NCBI RefSeq assembly: GCF_004015185.1
Contig: NZ_CP025746.1
Location: 2,497,776 to 2,561,775 of the forward strand
Length of the DNA: 64,000 bases
DNA from: Clostridium manihotivorum
GTDB taxonomy: Bacteria > Bacillota > Clostridia > Clostridiales > Clostridiaceae
Direction of reading: 5' to 3'
Of this stretch, positions 37,129 through 46,424 are shown piece by piece; positions within the stretch are counted from its first letter, which is position 1; each line of letters begins with the position of its first letter. Below the pieces are notes generated by a model. That model was not told the origin of the DNA and did not search any database. It saw only the letters and a list, made by a program, of their open reading frames with translations. A program made the position numbers and the translations under genes.

Positions 37129-38052
37129 GTGATTAGTTTGTTATTAATGAAGCAGATTGCCAAACTTTTTTTAATTATGGCTATGGGATTCGTATTGGTT
37201 AAAACACGTTTAATGAAAGTAGAAGAGAGCAAAAGTCTTTCAATGATTGTTATTTATCTAATAATGCCTTGCGTTATTATTAATGCCTTTCAGGTTAAAT
37301 ATACAGAAAGCATACGGAATGGATTGCTTCTTGCTTTTGTGGCCGCAATAGTGATTCATATTATTTTGTTGATTTTAGTAAAGGTGATTGAAAAGATATT
37401 TCACCTGGATGCAGTTGAAAAAACATCTATTATGTACTCAAATGCTGGCAATCTGATTATCCCAATTGTAACTTCTGTCCTAGGAAAAGAATGGGTTATT
37501 TATTCCAGTGCTTTCTTATCTGTACAAATAATTCTTCTATGGACTCATGGCAGGATGGTACTCTGCGAAGAGCGAAAAATAGATCTTAAAAAAATTCTTT
37601 TAAATATCAATATGATTACTATCTTCTTTGGAATTTTATTGTTTGTTACAAGAGTCCAACTACCCAATATTATCGCGGGAACTATGGAATCAGTAAGTGT
37701 TATGATTGGTCCTATTAGTATGATTGTGACGGGAATGCTGATTGGAAATATGGGCTTTAAACAGATATTTGATTATAAGCGAATTTACATAGTTACATTT
37801 CTTAAAATGTTGGTATGTCCCTTTATAATTTTGCTTCTGCTTAAATATGGTGGAATGGCAAACCTATTATTGAATGGAAAGATGATCTTACTTATCAGTC
37901 TACTTGCAACAATAACACCTTCCGCATCAACAGTTACACAAATGGCTCAAATCTATGGGAAGAATGCAGAATATGCAAGTGCTATAAATGTAGTGACAAC
38001 TATTATTTGTATTGCAACAATGCCAGTTATGGTTTGGTTATACCAGATATGA
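37129..38052 (+). CDS. AEC-family (auxin efflux carrier type) permease
   Basis: 307 residues from GTG 37129, seven bases after GGAGG. A GTG at 37078 has no site. Nine to ten membrane spans are arranged in two halves, with the family's breakpoint proline in YLIMPCVII and MYSNAGNLIIPIV. The C-terminal half ends TPSASTVTQMAQIYGKNAEY. Transports an organic anion or related solute across the cytoplasmic membrane. It is followed after 47 bases by a nucleoside phosphorylase-like gene, perhaps an operon. Confidence 0.85.
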   Translation: MISLLLMKQIAKLFLIMAMGFVLVKTRLMKVEESKSLSMIVIYLIMPCVIINAFQVKYTESIRNGLLLAFVAAIVIHIILLILVKVIEKIFHLDAVEKTSIMYSNAGNLIIPIVTSVLGKEWVIYSSAFLSVQIILLWTHGRMVLCEERKIDLKKILLNINMITIFFGILLFVTRVQLPNIIAGTMESVSVMIGPISMIVTGMLIGNMGFKQIFDYKRIYIVTFLKMLVCPFIILLLLKYGGMANLLLNGKMILLISLLATITPSASTVTQMAQIYGKNAEYASAINVVTTIICIATMPVMVWLYQI

Positions 38053-38099
38053 GATATATTCTAATGAGCCCCATATATCTTTAGAAGGGAGATGGTCTT

Positions 38100-38924
38100 A
38101 TGGAGTATAACGATTTAATATCAGCAATGAAACGGTTTGGGGTCTGTGATGAGGCTGTATGCATTAATAGCTTGGGAATTGCTTCAGATATGATTCATGA
38201 TAATGTAATTATTACACCTGGCTGGGAGCCGCAAAGGTTGCCTGGCCTTGGTAAAGCGGAATTACTTATCTCATCTGCACCATTATATGGTTCAAAGGTA
38301 TGGAATATAAAAAATGGTGAGATTGAAATGACATTTATTAAAACTGGCTGTGGGGCTCCAGCATTCATGGATACTTTACTGCCTTTGGGTATGTCCCAAT
38401 GTAAAAGAATTATATTTATCAGTTCTGTTGGTGCCTTAGATACGAAGATAGGTATAGGTGATATCGTTATTCCTGAATATTCTGTATGCGGTGATGGTGC
38501 AAGCAGATACATAGCCTCAAATAAATTAGGTATAGATGTTTTTGGTGAAAGAGTTTACCCAGATGCATCATTACTCCAACTTCTCAAAGTGGAAACCGAG
38601 AATATCTGCAATGAAAATAATGTAAAATGGCATATAGGCGAGGCTTTCTGCACTGACACGATTTTTGCTCAATTTCCTCATATTGATAGTATCATAAGCA
38701 CTGGATGCAACCTCATTGATATGGAAACTGCTTCAGCATTCAGAGCGGCAAAATTGATGAAAAAACCGCTGGTCGCTTTATTATGTGCTTCTGACAATAT
38801 GATTGCGAATAAGTCTCTGATGGGCGGAAGAACGCAGGATGAAGAAACTTATATGAAATTTGTAAGAAGAGAAGTTATGCCTAATATTATACTAAGTCTC
38901 ATCAAAGCAGACAGATGCATCTAA
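38100..38924 (+). CDS. Purine/uridine phosphorylase-superfamily protein
   Basis: 274 residues, ATG at 38100 after GGGAG. The PNP/UDP fold is shown by IIFISSVGALDTKIGIGDIV (phosphate-binding and base region) and the ribose-binding NLIDMETASAFRAA. These enzymes split nucleosides with phosphate. The sequence is closer to the MTA/SAH nucleosidase and PNP_UDP_1 group than to a named enzyme. With the AEC permease upstream it may serve nucleoside or base salvage. Confidence 0.83.
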   Translation: MEYNDLISAMKRFGVCDEAVCINSLGIASDMIHDNVIITPGWEPQRLPGLGKAELLISSAPLYGSKVWNIKNGEIEMTFIKTGCGAPAFMDTLLPLGMSQCKRIIFISSVGALDTKIGIGDIVIPEYSVCGDGASRYIASNKLGIDVFGERVYPDASLLQLLKVETENICNENNVKWHIGEAFCTDTIFAQFPHIDSIISTGCNLIDMETASAFRAAKLMKKPLVALLCASDNMIANKSLMGGRTQDEETYMKFVRREVMPNIILSLIKADRCI

Positions 38925-38925
38925 G

Positions 38926-39050
38926 GAAATAACATTAAAACCTTCAAGTAGCTTTATAGTCATGGAACAACTTGGTTAAATATGGTATGATTACAAGTAA
39001 TTATGTCGGAACAGTAAGATGTTGTTCACTAATAATATTTGTATTTATTC
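38926..39050. repeat. Duplicated leader, copy 1
   Basis: About 120 bases (AATAACATTAAAACCTTCA, then TTAAATATGGTATGATTACA and AGTAATTATGTCGGAACAG) repeated with high similarity at 43440-43560. It includes a TATGAT/TATAAT -10-like box. Each copy precedes a small P-loop kinase-like gene. Confidence 0.7.
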
Positions 39051-39090
39051 GTATGCAAGCAAAAGAAACTGAAAAGCGAGGGCGTAATAG

Positions 39091-39615
39091 ATGAAAATTA
39101 TAATAATCGGGTGTCCAGGTGCGGAGAAATCAGTATTAACAAAAAGAATTAATGATTTTCTGCATTACCCAGTTTTACATTTAGACAAAATTTATCATAC
39201 TGGCGGAAAATCGCACATAACAAGAGACGAATTAGTTGCAAGAGTAAGTGATTTTGCAGGGATACACGAGAAATGGATTATTGATGGTAATTATATTTCT
39301 ACACTTGAAATGAGGGTTAAATTAGCTGATACAGTGATAGCATTAAATATACCTTCAGAAATATGTGTAGCCAATGCTTATAAAAGAGCTGAAGAAAATA
39401 TTAAGCAAGGTGTAATTAGGGATGACATGGCAGAGGGCTTTGATTATACAGTGTCAGAAGAATTCGTTGAGTTCATAAAAAGTTTTCAAATGGATACAAT
39501 GCCTAAAATTAAAAATATATTAACAAATTTTCCTGATAAAAACGTAAAAATTTTAAGTAATTATAGAGAAGTAGAAGAATTTATAGATATTTTAAGAAAA
39601 GAATATGCTGAATAA
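39091..39615 (+). CDS. FlaR-like P-loop kinase with altered Walker A
   Basis: 174 residues of the DNA topology modulation / FlaR-like, adenylate kinase-related group: LHLDKIYHTGG and WIIDGNY are typical. The Walker A region reads GCPGAEKSVLTKR, with Glu in place of the second conserved Gly of GxxGxGKS, which may weaken nucleotide binding. Start ATG 39091 follows GCGAGGGCG. It is a single gene with the duplicated leader upstream. Confidence 0.75.
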   Translation: MKIIIIGCPGAEKSVLTKRINDFLHYPVLHLDKIYHTGGKSHITRDELVARVSDFAGIHEKWIIDGNYISTLEMRVKLADTVIALNIPSEICVANAYKRAEENIKQGVIRDDMAEGFDYTVSEEFVEFIKSFQMDTMPKIKNILTNFPDKNVKILSNYREVEEFIDILRKEYAE

Positions 39616-39667
39616 ATTGCTGAGGAGTACTTTTAAAGGAACTATTAATACAAAGGTTATGGGTTAA

Positions 39668-39750
39668 TTAGTTAGGAATATTCTTAAGATGAGACGTAAC
39701 TTTTAGAACTTAGAGTAGGAACAATGTTCTTTGAAGATTGAATAATGCAG
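39668..39750. repeat. Duplicated segment shared with 43369-43445
   Basis: AACAATGTTCTTTGAAGATT then GAATAATGCAG, with partial similarity before and after, matches AACAATGCTCTTTGAAAATA at about 43410. In the second location it lies directly upstream of the leader repeat. Confidence 0.6.
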
Positions 39751-39871
39751 TAAAGAATTATTTTAAAACACCTTTTGGTATACGGATTTCTTAGAGAAGT
39801 GTGGAATAATATGGTATAATCAATATAGAGTGGTAAGATTATACGATTTAATGTAAGGTGGGGAAGAGGAT

Positions 39872-40018
39872 TTGAGTTTTTATGTTTTTGGCCAAATAAC
39901 AGGATGGATAGTTAATGTTACTTTTATAATAGCACTTATTGTTATTATAAAACTAGCTATTAAAGCAACCGAAGCGCTTGACTTATATATTAATGATAAG
40001 AAAAATAGTAAACTATAA
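39872..40018 (+). CDS. Small membrane protein (48 residues)
   Basis: TTG at 39872 lies just after GGGGAAGAGG. The product is SFYVFGQITGWIVNVTFIIA, then LIVIIKLAIKATEALDLY with a charged tail. One membrane span of about 24 residues is predicted. A promoter-like TATGGTATAAT is at about 39815-39825 and a terminator follows at 40070-40110, so it looks like a complete small transcription unit. Function unknown. Confidence 0.6.
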   Translation: MSFYVFGQITGWIVNVTFIIALIVIIKLAIKATEALDLYINDKKNSKL

Positions 40019-40069
40019 TTTCATATTCTCCTTATTTAGCATTACATAAATAAAAACTAATAATTAATT

Positions 40070-40110
40070 AAAACGCTGCATTATTCACAATTGAGTATGC
40101 AGTTTTTTTA
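40070..40110 (+). terminator. Terminator
   Basis: CTGCAT and ATGCAG arms around a 15-base loop containing TATTCACAATTGAG, followed by seven T. Confidence 0.65.
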
Positions 40111-40179
40111 CGTGGCATTACAAGAAAATCTCAACGAAAACTTGTGATGATTTAAAAGTTATAAATCAGCATATCATCA

Positions 40180-40206
40180 GGGACATGGGGACGGAGATTA
40201 TGTCTC
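40180..40206. repeat. Family-1 palindromic repeat before the adenosine deaminase gene
   Basis: GGGACATGGGGACGGAGA then TTATGTCTC, slightly degenerate. It is followed by TATATTTAACTTAAAAAAG, also seen after the repeat at 45843. Confidence 0.85.
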
Positions 40207-40255
40207 ATATATTTAACTTAAAAAAGCTACGCAAAGGGAAATGGTGGAGGATAAG

Positions 40256-41212
40256 ATGAAGGACATATCTTCAGATAAATTCATTGAAGCATTAAAGAAT
40301 CATGATATGGATAAATTAAGAGACATACCAAAATCAGACTTGCACAATCATTTTACATTAGGTGGAAGTAGGGATTACATTAAACTCCAAACTGGAATAG
40401 ATATTCCTTTTTGTAAAGAAGTTTTGTCCACTATGCAGGAGATGCATAACTGGAATGATAAGTATATTGGTGAGAAGTTTAACAACAAAGAAATGCGAAA
40501 ACTGTTGGTTGATGCCACTTTTGTACAAGCAAAACATGATGGAATTAAAGTTCTTGAGATAGGTGAAGATGTTTGGGGCTTAGGAGAATTTTATCATGAT
40601 AAAATAGAATATTTAATTAATGCATTTCAAGATGCAAACCAAAGGATAGCGCCAGAAATTGAGTTACGGCTACAAATAGGATTATCAAGACATTGTCCCA
40701 TAGATTATTTGACAAAGTGCTTAGAACACTTTTGGGGAAATGAAATATTTTATTCTATTGATTTATACGGAGATGAGCTTTCACAACCAATTGAAAACTT
40801 TATCCCGATTTATAAGAAAGCTAAAAGTCAAGGTTTGAGGCTTAAAGCCCATGTTGGAGAATGGGGAACTGCATATGATGTGAAAAAGGCTGTTGAATTG
40901 TTAGAACTAGATGAAGTACAACATGGCATTGCTGCGGTGACTTCAGAAGAGGTAGTTGAGTTTTTAATAAATAATCATATCCGATTAAACATTACCCCTA
41001 CAAGCAACATTAAACTTGGAAGAGTTGAAAGATTAGCAACACATCCAATCAAGGAACTTTACCGTTCAGGAGTTGATGTAACCATAAACTCTGATGACAT
41101 ACTTATCTTTGACAGCGATATATCCAAGGAATATATGAGATTATATAACGCGGACACATTAACCGCTGAAGAGATTGATGATATAAGAATAAATGGCTTG
41201 AGAAGATTATAA
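40256..41212 (+). CDS. Adenosine deaminase-like amidohydrolase
   Basis: 318 residues; ATG at 40256 is nine bases after GGAGG. Metal and catalytic motifs of the adenosine/AMP deaminase family: KSDLHNHF (HxH), LKAHVGEWG (His and Glu), VQHGIAA and VTINSDDILIF (final Asp pair). It should deaminate a purine nucleoside or related compound in the cytoplasm. Shorter fragments of the same gene occur at 34251-34394, 45861-45929 and 47230-47312. Confidence 0.87.
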   Translation: MKDISSDKFIEALKNHDMDKLRDIPKSDLHNHFTLGGSRDYIKLQTGIDIPFCKEVLSTMQEMHNWNDKYIGEKFNNKEMRKLLVDATFVQAKHDGIKVLEIGEDVWGLGEFYHDKIEYLINAFQDANQRIAPEIELRLQIGLSRHCPIDYLTKCLEHFWGNEIFYSIDLYGDELSQPIENFIPIYKKAKSQGLRLKAHVGEWGTAYDVKKAVELLELDEVQHGIAAVTSEEVVEFLINNHIRLNITPTSNIKLGRVERLATHPIKELYRSGVDVTINSDDILIFDSDISKEYMRLYNADTLTAEEIDDIRINGLRRL

Positions 41213-41271
41213 AAATCGGAGTTTATGATGCCATATGAAAATTTTACGTCTTAAAAGCTATGAGGAATTAA

Positions 41272-41436
41272 TTCTTTATAGCTTTTTATATTTTAAGCCC
41301 AACTCAACTGCTAGCAATTTGCAAAATATTAGGAATTAATTTTGATGAAAAAGGCAATATGACTTGTTTTTCAGATGAAGGACTTAAGAAGTTTATGGAA
41401 GTAACAGTTGATAGGATGAAACTTAGTCAGGAATAA
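41272..41436 (+). pseudogene. C-terminal fragment of an unidentified gene
   Basis: An open stretch of about 54 codons ending in TAA and beginning right after a stop: PTQLLAICKILGINFDEKGN, then MTCFSDEGLKKFMEVTVDRM. It has no start codon with a ribosome binding site. I do not recognise the parent family. Confidence 0.4.
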
Positions 41437-41485
41437 GATGGAAAACCTCCGCGATAAAACACGTTATATCGGCCTTTAAAAAAGC

Positions 41486-41514
41486 GAAGGGGAGTTGTTA
41501 AACTCCCTTTTTAT
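41486..41514 (+). terminator. Terminator
   Basis: AAGGGGAGTTG and AACTCCCTTTTTA arms with a very short loop and T-run. The bases to 41674 hold no gene. Confidence 0.7.
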
Positions 41515-41674
41515 CTCCAAAAAGCCCCGCAGGTCACACTGGAATTCACGTAGTAAATTCCAGTGTGTGTTGGAAAGTAAATTAAAATAAGGGTACAGCC
41601 GACTTACGTGTAAATACCAGCCACATAATAATGACTAGGTTGAGCTATTTTACAATTTAACATAATATTTATTA

Positions 41675-42703
41675 TTAATTAACTTTAAAAATATTAATAA
41701 TAGCATCATCAACTTCAAAAATTTTAGATATTTTTGAAGTTGAAAATTCATAATAATATAATGCATTTGAAGTTACAGTATTGCCTTTATTAGATTGATC
41801 AATAATATTTGAGTTTAATGTAGAGCCCAAAAAATAGAATCCTTTTTCATCTGGTGAAAATTGTGGACTTTTAATTATATTAAATTTAGTATTTTCAAAT
41901 TTATCGCCAGGCTTTAATATAACTTTTTCACATTTATTTTTTAAATCAATTAAATAAATACTGTGTATTGTCTTTTTATTAACTATATCTGTAGCATCAA
42001 ATAAAAGTTTATCCGCATTATTATTAACAGAAATATTATCAATAAATTTATTTGCACTATAAATTTGCTTTTTATTTTCTCCACTTTTATCATATTCAGC
42101 TACTTTATTACTTGGTATATTAGGAGATTTAGTTGACGCCATTTCACTTATAGAACGTTCTATTGTATAAATTTTATTATTGACCTTGTTATAATAAAAT
42201 TTATATATTTGCAAATCTGCATCATTCTTAAAAGTACGTATATCTTGATTTACTATATCAAATACACCTAATGTATAATTTTTATTATTAACATTTTGAA
42301 GAGTTCTAAAAATTAATGTATTATCATATAAATCAAACATATCTCCACTACAATTATTAAACGCTACCCTTTCAGTATTATCTTTTTTATTGGTTAAATC
42401 CACTTTATATATATTATATTTTTTTTCAATTAAATTAGAGTAATACAAAATATTATGTTTTTGATCTATACTAAAGTCTGAAAAACATTCATTTTTTCTC
42501 GAATAAACTTTTTTAAAGTCGTTTTTCTTTAAGTCGTATATTCCATAATTTGCGATATAATCTTTGTTAGTATACATTACTGATATTTTGATGTTATTTT
42601 CATTTTTGCCACTTGCGATTTTAGAACTAAATATAACTATAAGTATTGAAAAAGATATTACTATAAAAATTAATATATATATAAAAATCTTTTTTTTCAT
42701 ATT
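41675..42703 (-). CDS. Membrane-anchored beta-propeller-like protein
   Basis: About 342 residues. ATG at 42703 lies directly after GGAGGATAAT. An upstream ATG at 42727 lacks a site. One N-terminal membrane anchor (IFIYILIFIVISFSILIVIF) is followed by an extracytoplasmic domain of repeated strands such as HNILYYSNL, DKLLFDATD and EKGFYFLGS, each with a nearby SPD/SID turn, as in TolB/PD40 propellers. No catalytic motif is seen. It is next to the RlpA-like secreted gene on the same strand, perhaps an envelope pair. Confidence 0.65.
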   Translation of the reverse strand, partial: NMKKKIFIYILIFIVISFSILIVIFSSKIASGKNENNIKISVMYTNKDYIANYGIYDLKKNDFKKVYSRKNECFSDFSIDQKHNILYYSNLIEKKYNIYKVDLTNKKDNTERVAFNNCSGDMFDLYDNTLIFRTLQNVNNKNYTLGVFDIVNQDIRTFKNDADLQIYKFYYNKVNNKIYTIERSISEMASTKSPNIPSNKVAEYDKSGENKKQIYSANKFIDNISVNNNADKLLFDATDIVNKKTIHSIYLIDLKNKCEKVILKPGDKFENTKFNIIKSPQFSPDEKGFYFLGSTLNSNIIDQSNKGNTVTSNALYYYEFSTSKISKIFEVDDAIINIFKVN

Positions 42704-42743
42704 ATCCTCCATATAATTAATTTTCAAATCAATTATATGTTAT

Positions 42744-43133
42744 TTAATAATGATAATAACTTCCCTGAAAATATCCATCACTTCCAAGATGCCCAAAAGT
42801 AACCACAAATCCTCTCCATGTTAGATCTAATATAACACCAGATTTGAAATTACCAACATCATATTTATAAAATACAGCTTCAGTTCAATTAGTTTTATCT
42901 GTTACGTGTATTTCTGTTCCCCCTGGCGGATTATCCTGTGACAACTTAGTTGCACAATCTTGGTCAGTTATCACTTTTCCATCATAGCCTATTTTACCAC
43001 CAGGTTCATACCAGGAAACCAGCCCTGATGTACTATAATAATCAGCTTTTGCTGGTATAGTAATAAAAATACTACTAGCCAACAACATACATAAAGTTGT
43101 AGCACCAAAAACTTTAAATTTCTTTTTACACAT
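42744..43133 (-). pseudogene. Secreted RlpA-like (double-psi beta-barrel) protein with in-frame TGA
   Basis: ATG at 43133 behind GGAGGGG. Residues 1-30 are a signal peptide (FKVFGATTLCMLLASSIFIT, then IPAKA). The mature part has SGLVSWYEPGG, DQDCATKL and, after the stop, YDVGNFKSGVILDLT and a final GSYYHY, the pattern of RlpA-like barrels. The TGA at 42885-42887 interrupts DKTN-(stop)-TEAVFYKY. One base change would restore Trp. Without the stop the protein would be 129 residues. Read as it stands, a truncated 82-residue product results. Confidence 0.75.
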
Positions 43134-43368
43134 TCTATCCCCTCCAATAATAATTATTTATATATATAAATTCTATATTTTTACATATTTTCCTTCATAA
43201 TCTAAAAATAAATTATCTTCAATTTCTTTCTTTATTATTAGAGGATTAGTAAGTTTATTTTTACTAATTATTTCAAAAGATTCACCAAAGCTTTCTTATA
43301 CATTAAAGTTTTGTATAAAAAATTTCTTTAAATAATGAAATTTGATAAATAGATTTGTCGTAATTCAA

Positions 43369-43560
43369 GAATAAGACGACATAACTTGCGAAATTTACTA
43401 TGCTAACAATGCTCTTTGAAAATAGAATAATGCAGTGTAGAGAATAACATTAAAACCTTCATGTAGTTTTATAGTTACGAATAATTTGGTTAAATGTGGT
43501 ATAATTACAAGTAATTAAGTCGGAACAGAAAGATTTTGTGAAACAAATAATATTTATATT
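43369..43560. repeat. Duplicated leader, copy 2
   Basis: The first part (to 43445) matches 39668-39750. The second part (43440-43560) matches 38926-39050, including GTGGTATAATTACAAGTAAT and AAGTCGGAACAG. It supplies a likely promoter for the kinase-like gene at 43578. The rest of 43134-43368 shows no gene. Confidence 0.7.
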
Positions 43561-43577
43561 TTATGAGGCAAGTAATT

Positions 43578-44150
43578 ATGATTATATGGATAAATGGTCC
43601 ATTTGGAGTTGGAAAAACAACAGTTTCATATGAATTACATAAAAAATTAAAAGATTCTTTTGTATATGACCCTGAAAATGCAGGAGAATTTATTTGGAAT
43701 AATTCACCTGATTGTATTAGTCGTAAAGGTGATTTTCAAGATATATTAATGTGGCGTGATGTTAATTATCAGATGTTAAAATATATACATGAAAATTACT
43801 CTGGAATAATCATTGTGCCAATGACACTGGTGAATAAAGAATATTATAGTCAAATTATTGGCAGGCTGATTAATGAGGGAATTTCTATTCGTCATTATAT
43901 TTTACTTGCTGAAAGGTCTACTTTATTAAGTAGGTTAGCAGCAAGAGGTGATTCAAATAATTCATGGCCAGCCCAGCAGATGGATAGATGCTTACCTTCG
44001 CTTGAGAAAGAAATCATGGGCATAAGAATTAAAACAGATAATTTGAGTATTGAAGAAGTAGTAGAACTTATTTTAAAAAAGAGTTTTGAATGTACTAGTC
44101 ACCATCAGGGACAGGGGGACGGAGCGAAACCACTGAAAAACATATTATAA
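43578..44150 (+). CDS. TmrB-like P-loop ATPase with altered C-terminus
   Basis: About 190 residues. Walker A is GPFGVGKTT right after the initial MIIWIN, as in the tunicamycin-resistance protein TmrB and related AAA proteins. ATG 43578 is preferred over 43563 on this comparison, although no strong ribosome site is visible for either. The last 16 or so residues (HHQGQGDGAKPLKNIL) are encoded by the family-1 repeat and the first bases of the IS1182-like element, so the natural C-terminus has been replaced. Confidence 0.78.
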   Translation: MIIWINGPFGVGKTTVSYELHKKLKDSFVYDPENAGEFIWNNSPDCISRKGDFQDILMWRDVNYQMLKYIHENYSGIIIVPMTLVNKEYYSQIIGRLINEGISIRHYILLAERSTLLSRLAARGDSNNSWPAQQMDRCLPSLEKEIMGIRIKTDNLSIEEVVELILKKSFECTSHHQGQGDGAKPLKNIL

Positions 44151-45842
44151 ATATTTGAAAATATGTAAAATAAATTAGAATAAAGTAGAATAGAATACAA
44201 AAAACCCCCTTAAAATGGTATAATGGAATTGCGACAACCATAACCAAAAAGGGGGGTTCAACCATATGTTAAGAAATCAATCAAAACAATACAGTCTATA
44301 TTCTATATTATACCACAAAATTCCCGATAATCATATATTGAAACTAATTGATCAAGCTGTGGATTTTAGTTTTGTTAATAAACTTCTTGAAAGTTCTTAT
44401 TGCAAATATTATGGCCGTCCCGCAAAGGAACCGGAAATGATGATAAGATTGTTGATTTTACAATATTTATATAATTTATCGGATGAAAAAATAATAGAAG
44501 AAACTTCTTTAAATCTTGCATCCATGTGGTTTGTTGACTTAAACCCAGAAGAGGAACTTCCGCATCCAAGTCTTCTTGCTAAATTTAGAGTTCATAGACT
44601 ACAAGAAGTTACAATGGATGAAATCATAAAAGAAGTTGTAAAACAATGCGTTGAAAAAGGAATTATAAAAGGACATAGTATAAGCATTGATGCTACTCAT
44701 ACACATGCTAATACAGGTAAGTTAGTTCCTGAGAGAGTATTAAAACACTTAGCTAAAAAAATCCTAAAGAACCTAGAAGAAGAAAGAGGGTCAATACCTG
44801 AGGGTGTTGATGCAAACATTCCTGATTATAAAGCAATCGACGATCACAAAGTAGCCAAAGAAACAATGAAAGCATACTTGGAAGATCTTATGGAGAAAGC
44901 AGAAAATCATATAGAAAATCCTGATACTTCTGCTACCGCAGCGGTTATTAAGAATGCTCGTGAAATCATATCCGATGAGAAATTTATTCAACAAAAGGAG
45001 TACGTTCATTAGTAGACCAAGATGCAAGAGTGGGAAACAAAAGTAAAACTGATAGTTTTTTTGGATACAAGACAGAATTTATAATGACTACAGGTTCAGA
45101 ACGTATAATCACTGCGGTAGCAGTACATGATGGAGCTTATGTTGACGGAACAGGTTTTAAAGAATTATACGAGCTAACGAAGGAAGCAGGGATTGAAGCG
45201 GAAGAAGTTTATGGTGATAAAGCATACTTTAGAAAACCCATTTTAGACTTAATTAAAGAAGATCAAGCAGAAGCTTATATACCTGTTAGTGAATCTGTAT
45301 ATCGTATCGATGAGAGTAAATTTAATTATAATAAAGACTCCGACCAATGGTATTGTAAATATGGAAACAATACAGTAAAAAAGAAAGCAAAAATCAATAA
45401 AAGTGGTAAAAAAAGTTTTAGATATACTTTTGACAAAGAAATATGTAAAGATTGTCCACACCGTTCTGAATGTATTAATGGTAAAGTGTCAGCAAGAACT
45501 TTAGAAGTTGGAGTAAATGCACATGAGTACTACGAGTATAGTCAACGTGCAAAGACTCAAGATTTTCTAGAAAAATATAAAAATCGTTCCTGTAATGAGT
45601 GGAAAAATGGTGAAATGAAGAGATTTCATGGGTTAGATCGTGCCAAAGGGTATGGTCTAAGAAGCATGGGCATGCAAGCCCGGTTAACGGCATTAGCGGT
45701 AAATTTGAAGAGGATAGCCAAGCTGGTATCCTCCTTTTTATTAGATATACTGAAGTTTTTTACAAATAAAGGATGTTTAATCTATTTTTATTGAAGAAGC
45801 CGTTTTTTATTGTCTAAAAGATGCTACTTTTTCAGTGGTTTC
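44126..45842 (+). mobile_element. IS1182-like element, copy 3
   Basis: 1717 bp, same inverted ends and 9-bp duplication GGACGGAGC (44117-44125 and 45843-45851). The host family-1 palindrome halves are 44108-44125 and 45843-45860. Confidence 0.92.
44266..45794 (+). pseudogene. IS1182-family transposase, one frameshift
   Basis: The first 248 codons are open (to 45012). A run of four A near 44994 replaces the five A of copies 1 and 2 and shifts the frame. From 45030 the frame is open to 45794 and, unlike the other copies, keeps the cysteine block FDKEICKDCPHRSECINGK in register. It is therefore broken at a different place from copies 1 and 2. Confidence 0.88.
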
Positions 45843-45860
45843 GGACGGAGCTTATGTCCC

Positions 45861-45929
45861 CTATATTTAGCTTAAAAAGGATATATAAATGGAAGATGAA
45901 GATTTTATATTCAGATAAATTTATTGAAA
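45861..45929 (+). pseudogene. 5' fragment of the adenosine deaminase-like gene
   Basis: TATATTTAGCTTAAAAAGG, then ATGAAG-ATTTTATATTCAGA and TAAATTTATTGAA match the start of the intact gene (TATATTTAACTTAAAAAAG and its first 12 or so codons). The match ends near 45929. The 3' end of the same gene lies at 47230-47312. Confidence 0.65.
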
Positions 45930-46060
45930 AACCTCTTCGGTCTACGGGTTTCTTATGGTAATTGGTTTCATATTGTATAATTAATAATAGTTAAGGCGGA
46001 ATGGTAAGATAATGTACAATAACACTATTTTACATAGAAATAAGTTAGGAGGATATGTTT

Positions 46061-46384
46061 ATGGATCTTCAATTAATATTAGGAATAAGTAGTATCTTAA
46101 TATCAATTGTATTGACGCTCTCTATATTAATATCTAAGAAAGACCATTATGATATTTTTCAAGTAAATATTGAAAAATATGAAATAATTAATAGACCTAA
46201 ATATAGATTTAAACTATTCATTACAAACATTTTATTCGGAATACTTGGAGTTATAATTGGGTTTATTATAATTTTTAATTTCTCGAAATATCCGGGATAT
46301 ATTGCAATTTCATATTTCTTAATAACAAAATTATTAGAAATGTGGACAAAACAAGGTACTGTTAAAAGGAAGATGATTAAGTAG
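46061..46384 (+). CDS. Small membrane protein
   Basis: 107 residues. ATG 46061 is eight bases after AGGAGG (a second ATG at 46055 is too close). Hydrophobic spans at about 5-25, 50-72 and 78-95 alternate with a basic loop (NRPKYRFK). No recognised family. A promoter-like TATTGTATAAT is at about 45972-45982. The LbH gene follows after 40 bases. Confidence 0.6.
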   Translation: MDLQLILGISSILISIVLTLSILISKKDHYDIFQVNIEKYEIINRPKYRFKLFITNILFGILGVIIGFIIIFNFSKYPGYIAISYFLITKLLEMWTKQGTVKRKMIK

Positions 46385-46424
46385 TGATATTCTTATACTG
46401 CGAAATACTTTAAGGAGGATTATT

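Noticed and set aside
42885..42887. TGA as selenocysteine
   Set aside because: No SECIS-like hairpin was seen right after it and RlpA-like proteins are not selenoproteins. A Trp codon change is simpler.
12951..45794. Programmed frameshifting in the IS1182-like transposase
   Set aside because: The three copies lose frame at different runs, and copy 3 is in frame where copies 1 and 2 shift. A programmed site would be shared.
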